This document shows, piece by piece, positions 59,181 through 64,000 of a stretch of DNA of 64,000 nt (the first letter of the stretch is position 1; the number at the start of each line of letters is the position of its first letter). Source of the stretch: Nocardia sp. CY41 (lineage in GTDB: Bacteria; Actinomycetota; Actinomycetes; Mycobacteriales; Mycobacteriaceae); NCBI RefSeq assembly GCF_009829325.1, contig NZ_VUOS01000029.1, positions 1 to 64,000 on the forward strand, written 5' to 3'. The notes under the pieces were generated by a model, which did no database searches, was not told where the DNA came from, and worked only from the letters and a program-made list of their open reading frames with translations. The position numbers and the translations under genes were made by a program.

Positions 59181-59567
59181 ATGAAGGAACTGACCGACCT
59201 GGGGTGGGGCACCGTCCTCGATGAAGCTGCCGCCGACGAAGAAGCATTCGCGCTCCTCGTCCGAGGCAAGCCCCGGGCGGTACTGATGTCGCTGGGCTCC
59301 TGGCGCTTGGGGCGCGAGGCGGTCGACGTCCCGGCCTCCGCGATCGAGCGCGTCACCTCCCACGACGTCCGCCAGAACCTCGCCAGCTCCCGCGACGCCG
59401 CCCGTAGCGGCCGACACATCCTCATCACCCGCTACGCCGGAATCCGCCACGACGCCGGAACCGACGACCCCACCGAAGACCCCACCGTCGCAGCCGTTCT
59501 CGCCCCCTACGACTGGACCACGAAAGCGCTGTCCCTCGGCGACATCGTCACCACCGGCAACACCTAA
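59181..59567 (+). CDS. Phd/YefM-like antitoxin-type protein without a visible toxin
   Basis: 128 residues from the ATG at 59181 (GAGG seven bases upstream; ATG 59166 also possible). The second half has ERVTSHDVRQNLASSRDAAR and SGRHILITRYAG, the pattern of Phd/YefM antitoxins (DVRxNLxxxxxxxxxGxxxxITR). The first half (LDEAAADEEAFALLVRGKPR, AVLMSLGSW) looks like a second, degenerate copy: an ITRxGKP-like segment. No toxin gene follows. As a likely dimeric DNA-binding protein next to iterons used at several promoters of the cassette region, it is a candidate regulator of that region (inference). Confidence 0.6.
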   Translation: MKELTDLGWGTVLDEAAADEEAFALLVRGKPRAVLMSLGSWRLGREAVDVPASAIERVTSHDVRQNLASSRDAARSGRHILITRYAGIRHDAGTDDPTEDPTVAAVLAPYDWTTKALSLGDIVTTGNT

Positions 59568-59586
59568 ATTCCGTAACCCCCCGTCG

Positions 59587-59617
59587 GCACGAGGCCGCCC
59601 TCACGGCGGCGCCGTGC
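59587..59617. terminator. Stem-loop between convergent genes
   Basis: GCAC and GCCGCC on the left pair with GGCGGC and GTGC on the right, with a 2-3 base internal mismatch and loop CTCAC, 20 bases past the stop at 59567. It may end transcripts from both sides. A small palindrome, CATGTC-G-GACATG, follows at 59650-59662. Confidence 0.5.
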
Positions 59618-59716
59618 TTAATCGTCAGATATGCATGTCTACATATCAACATGTCGGACATGGAGAAGGTAGATCCGGCTCGAGGGGCGGATCGCCCGTG
59701 GCTCAGGGTGTTGACA

Positions 59717-61024
59717 TCACAGTCCTGGATGGTCGGGGCACACGAGGCCTTCGATGCCGGGGATGGTGCGCCACTTGCGCACGGTCAGCCAGCGGAGCAC
59801 CAGCGCCGGGACGGTACCGGTGTCGATCAGCTCGGTGGCCCAGTGCCCGACCAGCAAGGGGCCCGAGTCGTCGCACAGTGCGCAGTCGACATCGGCGATC
59901 GTCTCCGTCGGGCGCGGTCGGCAGCGCTGGCAGTGGCGCCGTTCGACCAGTCCGCCTGGATGTTCGGGGTCGGGCTCCAGCCAGATCACGGCGTTGTCTT
60001 GGAGCAAGCGACCTCGTTCTCTGTCGGAAGTTGTTGTGTATCCGCATGTTTCGTTTCGGCAGACCGCAGGCGTGGTGGGTAGGTTCCGGTGGGCGGTGTG
60101 CTTCATCGACCAGGCTGCATCGGTCGTCGACTGACGTTGAGCACGGCGGAACTCGCGCGCCGGGTTGCTCTCGTCGATGCCGGGGTCCTCCACCTCATGT
60201 GTGGCCGAAGAACCGGACGCGCCGCGGTGCGGGGGCGGCGCAGGCGGGAGGACGGTGGTGGCGGTGAGCTGGTCGGGATCCGAGACCGCCCGTCCGGCGG
60301 CCGGGGCGGTCGGCGCGACGACGCGTGATGCGCGCACCGGGCGTGCCCATTCTTCGGCTACGGCCTCGGCGTCGAAGATGCCGAACGGCACCGCGTCTGC
60401 GGTCTGGTCGCTCGGATCTCCTGTGATGTTCGGGTCCGCATCATCGCTCGCCTCGTCAGCCGGCACCTCGGAGGCCGGATACGGCGCGGGCGTCAGCCAC
60501 CTCTCGGCCTCAGCGTCCGCGTCGAAGATCCCGAACGGTACTACTTCGCCGAACACCTTTTCTGCATTCGCCTCGGCACCCGCGCCAACCCTGTCGGCGA
60601 CGTCTGCCTCGATCTTGTTTTCGACTGGCGCTTCGGGCAGGAGCTCGACCACCGTGACTGGAAGGAGGCGGCGAGACGAGTTCCTGCCGGTCTCCGCCTG
60701 GCGGGCGACCCGCTTCGCGTACTGCTGCATCGCCTGTCGCGAGTTCCGCCCGAGCGCGCGGGCGAGTTGGTCCCACGTCGCGCCGCTGGCCGACGCGGCA
60801 GTGAGGAGGTCGTGCTCGATCGTGTCGACGCGATCGCGGTGATCGGCGAGCAACTGCAGGGCCGCGATTATGTCGGCCGTCGGCACAACCACGTCGGCGC
60901 CAACTGCGCGCCGCACACCGCGGACACACTCCCAGATATCGATCCACTTCTCGCGCAGCTCATCGTCGACATACCGGGCCAGGCGGTCACGCAGCCGCAC
61001 TTGGTCATCACAATCGAGGCGCAT
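59717..61024 (-). CDS. HTH regulator with zinc-ribbon C-terminus and duplicated VPFGIFDA motif
   Basis: 435 residues from the ATG at 61024. An N-terminal helical part leads to the HTH ASGATWDQLARALGRNSRQA, MQQYAKRVAR (about residues 82-110), similar to regulators of mycobacteriophage and plasmid origin. The middle is acidic and holds two copies of VPFGIFDA (DADAEAERW and EAVAEEW following). The C-terminal part carries Cys clusters (VCRNETCGYTTT, HCQRCRP, CALCDDSG, CPDH). Three GTCAACG-type palindromes lie in front of the gene, the first covering the start region, so autorepression is likely. Confidence 0.7.
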   Translation of the reverse strand: MRLDCDDQVRLRDRLARYVDDELREKWIDIWECVRGVRRAVGADVVVPTADIIAALQLLADHRDRVDTIEHDLLTAASASGATWDQLARALGRNSRQAMQQYAKRVARQAETGRNSSRRLLPVTVVELLPEAPVENKIEADVADRVGAGAEANAEKVFGEVVPFGIFDADAEAERWLTPAPYPASEVPADEASDDADPNITGDPSDQTADAVPFGIFDAEAVAEEWARPVRASRVVAPTAPAAGRAVSDPDQLTATTVLPPAPPPHRGASGSSATHEVEDPGIDESNPAREFRRAQRQSTTDAAWSMKHTAHRNLPTTPAVCRNETCGYTTTSDRERGRLLQDNAVIWLEPDPEHPGGLVERRHCQRCRPRPTETIADVDCALCDDSGPLLVGHWATELIDTGTVPALVLRWLTVRKWRTIPGIEGLVCPDHPGL

Positions 61025-61028
61025 GTGT

Positions 61029-61136
61029 GTCAACGTATGCGTTGACAGCAGAGTGGGTCAACGGTCCATTGACGTGTTGATCAGTGGAATTACCTGGACG
61101 TTCTGATAGTCGCCGCGATGTCAAAGGATCGTTGAC
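61029..61136. promoter_or_regulatory. Three inverted repeats GTCAACG-N3/4-CGTTGAC
   Basis: Site 1 at 61029-61046 is perfect (spacer TATG). Site 2 at 61057-61073 is GTCAACG and CATTGAC (spacer of three). Site 3 at 61120-61136 is GTCAAAG and CGTTGAC (spacer of three). They lie directly upstream of the HTH gene start at 61024. The interval to 61280 shows no other gene. Confidence 0.65.
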
Positions 61137-61280
61137 ACACCTGGAATGGGCGGGTCGGCGGCATGAACCGGAGTCCGCGAGGGTACGTCCCGCAGGCTCG
61201 AGACGCGCTCACGATGGATCCGCACACCGGCTCTGCCGAAAATGCGGTGCGGGCATGTGATGTGGTCACTGTGGACGATG

Positions 61281-62120
61281 TCACGCCGTTCGGGCGTGGA
61301 TCAGATGCGGCCCTGAGTCGGTTGGGCGGGCATTTGCCGGGACATCATAGGTAGCCAGCAGCTCTGAAGCAGATCGGTCATCGACGTGGTGATAGCCGTA
61401 GGACAGCAGGAGGGCGCGGATTTCATCGGCGGTGAAAAATGTCTTCCATGGTTCACCCGCCGCGGCCACCAGGGCGGCGCGATTGTGAAGCTGCGCGCTT
61501 GTCGGGTCGCTGGGTGCTGAGGTGAGCGGGTAAAAGTAGTCGAACACCAATTCTGACGGGCCCTCCGCGATGTAGCGGAGGGTGTCGTCGACGGATGATC
61601 GAGTCAGATAGACCGCAACTCCGAGCCAGATAACCACGGTGCGGCGCGTGCGGTCCAGGCCTGCTTGCGCCAATGCGGCCGCCAGCGTGGACCGTTCGAA
61701 GTCGACCGGTGCGAAGGTAAGCGAGGCGGGGATCGCGATTCCGGCGGCGGCCAGTCGCTTGCGCTTCCAGTCTTGGGTAGCGGGGTGGTCCACTTCGAAA
61801 AACCGCACATGTGTGGTCGTTTGGCGATAGGCAGTGGTGTCCAACCCGGCACCGAGGATTACCACCTGATCGGTGCCCCCTGCGATAGCAGACCTGACGG
61901 TGTCGTCGGCGTAGCGGGACCGTGCGGCGATGAACAGACGTCGTTGACGCACCAGTTCGCCGGTTTGGCCCTCGTCGAATTCCGCAGAGGCCAGAGCTGA
62001 TTCGCCAAAAATTCGCGCGGCCAGGGGATCGGTGAAGATCCGGGGCTTGTCAGCCACCTGATGGTAGGCCCGTGCGTGCGCTACGAACCTAGCGGTTCTA
62101 CTCGGTTGCCCGGTCTGCAT
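61281..62120 (-). CDS. SAM-dependent O-methyltransferase, TIGR00027/LCMT-like
   Basis: 279 residues from the ATG at 62120, five bases after the P450 stop, so the two are an operon. SRTARFVAHARAYHQVADKP and RIFTDPLAARIFG, then QVVILGAGLDTTAYR (SAM site; G-A-G-L-D), RFFEVDHPATQDWKRKRLAA and VVIWLGVAVYLTRSSVDDTL are diagnostic of the leucine-carboxyl-methyltransferase-like family abundant in Nocardia and mycobacteria, where members act on polyketide or lipid acids. The substrate here is unknown but is presumably the product of the neighbouring P450. Confidence 0.9.
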   Translation of the reverse strand: MQTGQPSRTARFVAHARAYHQVADKPRIFTDPLAARIFGESALASAEFDEGQTGELVRQRRLFIAARSRYADDTVRSAIAGGTDQVVILGAGLDTTAYRQTTTHVRFFEVDHPATQDWKRKRLAAAGIAIPASLTFAPVDFERSTLAAALAQAGLDRTRRTVVIWLGVAVYLTRSSVDDTLRYIAEGPSELVFDYFYPLTSAPSDPTSAQLHNRAALVAAAGEPWKTFFTADEIRALLLSYGYHHVDDRSASELLATYDVPANARPTDSGPHLIHARTA

Positions 62121-62125
62121 TTGTG

Positions 62126-63391
62126 TCACCCTCTCGTCGGTTGGAAGCCGCGCTGCTGGGTCGGTTGGGAACCACCTGGCCGATTGGGCACGGTGAACAC
62201 CACCGGCAGCGCTGTGAGAGCTCGGTGGAAGAAGCCCGTCCGCCAGGTGAGCTGGTCGGCGGGCACGGCGAGCTTGATATCGGGGGCCAGGTCGAGCAGG
62301 TAGTCGATCGCGTCCTGCGCGATCTGGTAGGCCATCGTGCGGGCCGGGCATGCGTGCGGGCCGGCGCTGAAGGCGAGATGGGACCGGTTGCCGGTGCGGT
62401 CGCCCTTGGTGACCGGATCGGCGTTGCAGGCGGCGATGCTGATGACGACGGGCTGGTTCGCAGGCAGCCAGGTGTTGCCGATCAGCATCGGCTGCCGCGG
62501 GTAGGTGGTACAGAAGTTGGCCATCGGCGGGTTGTTGAACAGCACCTCGTCGAGGGCATCGCGGGTGGACAGGCTTCCGCTGAGCAGGCTGCCGCCGAAT
62601 CGGTCGTCGGTGAGCATCAGCAGTAGGGTGTTGAGAATCAGGTTGCGGGCGGCTTCGATGCCCGCCCCGTAGAAGCTCATCACCTGGGCCACGACTTCGC
62701 TGTCGCCCAGGTTGTTGCGATGCTCGATCAGCCGGGTAGTCATATCGTCGCCGGGACGGGCGCGCTTGAGTCGCACCAGATCGCTCAGCGCAGTGGTGAG
62801 CATTTCCATGCCGGGCTCTGACTCAGAGGTGCTGTTGAAGCGTGCGGCCATGCCCGCGGCAACCCGCTGCCCGATTTCCTCCGGGCAGCCGAGTGCCTGG
62901 TTGAGCACGGCGAACACGAGCGGGAACGCATACTCGCTCCCGAGCTCGGCTCGGCCTGTGGTGATCCAACTCTCGACCAGTGGAGTGGCGAGGATTTCGA
63001 CGGTGTCGTGCAGTGCGTGCAGGTCGACGTTGTCGATAGCCGCAGCGGATACCTGCCGAAGGCGGACGTGGTCGTGCCCGTCGGTGTACCGGGCGGCGGG
63101 ATACCACTCCATCATGGGCCGCAGCGGGGAGTGGTCGGGGACGGTCTGTTGCCAGGCGCGCGGATCGTGCAGGAAGTGGTCGGGGTCGTTGAGGATGCGC
63201 ACAGCGGTGGCGTGGTCGAGCACAAGGGTGCCGGGTATGCCGGGCGCCAGCTCGACCGGTGCCAGCGCCCCGTACTTGACCCGCATCGCTTCGTACGCCG
63301 CGTGCGGGTCGCGGGTGAACGCTTCTGCGTAGAGTGGAAAACGGTCGCCGTCGTCCGTGTCGACAGGAGACCCCTGGACGGGACAGCTCAA
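62126..63391 (-). CDS. Cytochrome P450 lacking the ExxR arginine
   Basis: 421 residues from a TTG behind AGGGGAA. The heme loop HLAFSAGPHACPARTMAYQI (Cys348) is intact. The K-helix, normally ExxLR-like, reads ALDEVLFNNPPM, with Phe285 where the invariant Arg stands. The I-helix FYGAGIEAARNLI has Ala where the proton-relay Thr is usual. Loss of ExxR is known in the CYP157 family of streptomycetes; this protein may be related or an independent case. With the methyltransferase it probably modifies a secondary metabolite; whether it is a classical monooxygenase is uncertain. Confidence 0.9.
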   Translation of the reverse strand: MSCPVQGSPVDTDDGDRFPLYAEAFTRDPHAAYEAMRVKYGALAPVELAPGIPGTLVLDHATAVRILNDPDHFLHDPRAWQQTVPDHSPLRPMMEWYPAARYTDGHDHVRLRQVSAAAIDNVDLHALHDTVEILATPLVESWITTGRAELGSEYAFPLVFAVLNQALGCPEEIGQRVAAGMAARFNSTSESEPGMEMLTTALSDLVRLKRARPGDDMTTRLIEHRNNLGDSEVVAQVMSFYGAGIEAARNLILNTLLLMLTDDRFGGSLLSGSLSTRDALDEVLFNNPPMANFCTTYPRQPMLIGNTWLPANQPVVISIAACNADPVTKGDRTGNRSHLAFSAGPHACPARTMAYQIAQDAIDYLLDLAPDIKLAVPADQLTWRTGFFHRALTALPVVFTVPNRPGGSQPTQQRGFQPTRG

Positions 63392-63534
63392 TATAATTCC
63401 CCTTTTTAGACAGCGCCTCGGACGCGTACGGGCCTGTATTCGGTCTCGTCGCTCGCGTGAGCCATTGTTTCGGCAGCAGAACAGGACTGTGCCACACCCA
63501 TAGACACTGCCGGAATAGGCGACTACTCAAAAAG

Positions 63535-63775
63535 TACCCATAACAGAAGGATTCGTTTTCGTGTCGCTTCACAACAGGGTCGACAACCGCTCTACAGTGA
63601 AGAACTGAACCCTCAAATGCCGATTGAAAGCCCAGCGTGCTGCGCTTCCGGGCCGTCAGAACTCCGATAAGACAGAATCGGTCGGCCCGCTTCCAACACC
63701 GGCGAGGCAAGCAATACCCATAAGCCGCTACAGGCATGGGTATCTACCCATGAACTACCCATGCGCTACCCACTC
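63535..63775. promoter_or_regulatory. TACCCAT heptamer repeats, three at 11-bp spacing
   Basis: TACCCAT stands near 63535 and 63715, then at 63745 and 63756, with a variant (TACCCAC) at 63767; the last three are spaced exactly 11 bp. The 63745 copy also forms the palindrome CATGGGTA-TC-TACCCATG. Heptamers every 11 bp are the arrangement bound by SARP-type activators. The 450-base interval 63392-63844 otherwise holds only the divergent promoters of the P450 and ATPase genes. Confidence 0.55.
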
Positions 63776-63844
63776 ACGGCGTAGGACGGTGCTGGTGGCA
63801 ATTGTTCGGATACCGTTTGGCCTCTTTGGGGTTATAGTCACTGT

Positions 63845-64000
63845 GTGACCAGACCCGGGGTGGGGAGCGAAGTTCCGGCACAGGGCCAGCAGATCGTCGG
63901 ACGCGAAGAGGACTTGGCCCTGATCAGCAGTCTGTTGAAGGCCCGATCCGATCGGATGATCACCCTGGTGGGCCCGGGGGGCATCGGGAAAAGCCGGCTG
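63845..64000 (+). CDS. LuxR/AfsR-like regulator with N-terminal ATPase, truncated by window end
   Basis: The GTG at 63845 opens 52 codons to the window end: IVGREEDLALISSLLKARSD then MITLVGPGGIGKSRL. The [IV]GRExEL box followed by a P-loop GPGGIGKS is the start of the AAA/NB-ARC domain of large regulators (LuxR LAL, SARP-like or kinase-linked). The DNA-binding domain lies outside. Divergent from the P450 operon with repeats between, so it probably regulates it. Confidence 0.78.
   Translation, partial: MTRPGVGSEVPAQGQQIVGREEDLALISSLLKARSDRMITLVGPGGIGKSRL

Noticed and set aside
61090..61354. Short opposing reading frames between the HTH regulator and the methyltransferase
   Set aside because: No ribosome site, no recognisable motif, and they cover the operator palindromes.

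Overview
The window looks like a large accessory element (conjugative plasmid or integrative conjugative element) from a high-GC, mycolic-acid-containing actinomycete, most likely Nocardia or a close relative. The reasons are the high GC content with G/C-ending codons and many GTG starts, a cutinase-type secreted hydrolase, actinobacterial families (DUF4913, DUF1173, SCO6880-type, MOBF relaxase, prim-pol), and a TIGR00027-type methyltransferase next to a P450. The genus is an inference; no rRNA or tRNA gene was seen.

Layout. 1-2.8 kb: edge of an IS3-type transposase, an ImmA/IrrE-type peptidase, two XRE regulators and a nearly gene-free stretch. 3.0-22.7 kb (+): one long, tightly coupled conjugation operon. 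It opens with a 12-bp hairpin leader and secreted or envelope proteins (Pro/Gly-rich protein, cutinase-like protein, three-domain peptidoglycan hydrolase), then an adenine methyltransferase, a lipoprotein, a MinD/ParA-like ATPase, and the mating-channel set: VirB2-like, VirB8-like, VirB6-like, SCO6880-type, VirB4-like, VirD4-like, DUF4913 and DUF1173. 22.8-32.1 kb (-): a coiled-coil protein and a giant methylase-helicase with a gene nested near its 5' end. 32.2-32.4 kb: inverted repeats beside an AT-rich tract, a candidate origin. 33.1-41.8 kb (-): a MazF/PemK-like toxin-antitoxin pair, a small conserved protein, a frameshifted prim-pol, a zinc-ribbon protein and a 2.2-thousand-residue MOBF relaxase-helicase.

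41.9-44.8 kb (-): three overlapping genes (tyrosine integrase, small HTH protein, zinc-ribbon recombinase), the likely integration module, with a palindromic operator upstream. 45.2-46.6 kb (+): repeats, an HTH/coiled-coil protein and an HNH nuclease-like protein. 46.6-58.9 kb (-): a cassette-like run of about 18 small, mostly unknown genes punctuated by GC-rich stem-loops, three of which belong to one covarying hairpin family. Two recognisable enzymes are a TGT/DpdA-like protein and a cytosine-C5 methyltransferase. Nine-bp iterons (unit ACCAACCTT) mark three promoters in this region. 59.2-61.0 kb: a Phd-like protein and an HTH regulator with three operator palindromes. 61.3-64 kb: a P450 plus methyltransferase pair and the start of a large ATPase regulator, separated by heptamer repeats with 11-bp spacing; this part looks like a small secondary-metabolism locus.

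How it fits together: relaxase, coupling ATPase and channel would move the DNA; the methylase-helicase, prim-pol and methyltransferases would process or protect it; the secreted cutinase-like protein and the triple peptidoglycan hydrolase plausibly open the mycolate and murein layers that a mating channel must cross in such a host. The last point is the most interesting hypothesis here and is inference.
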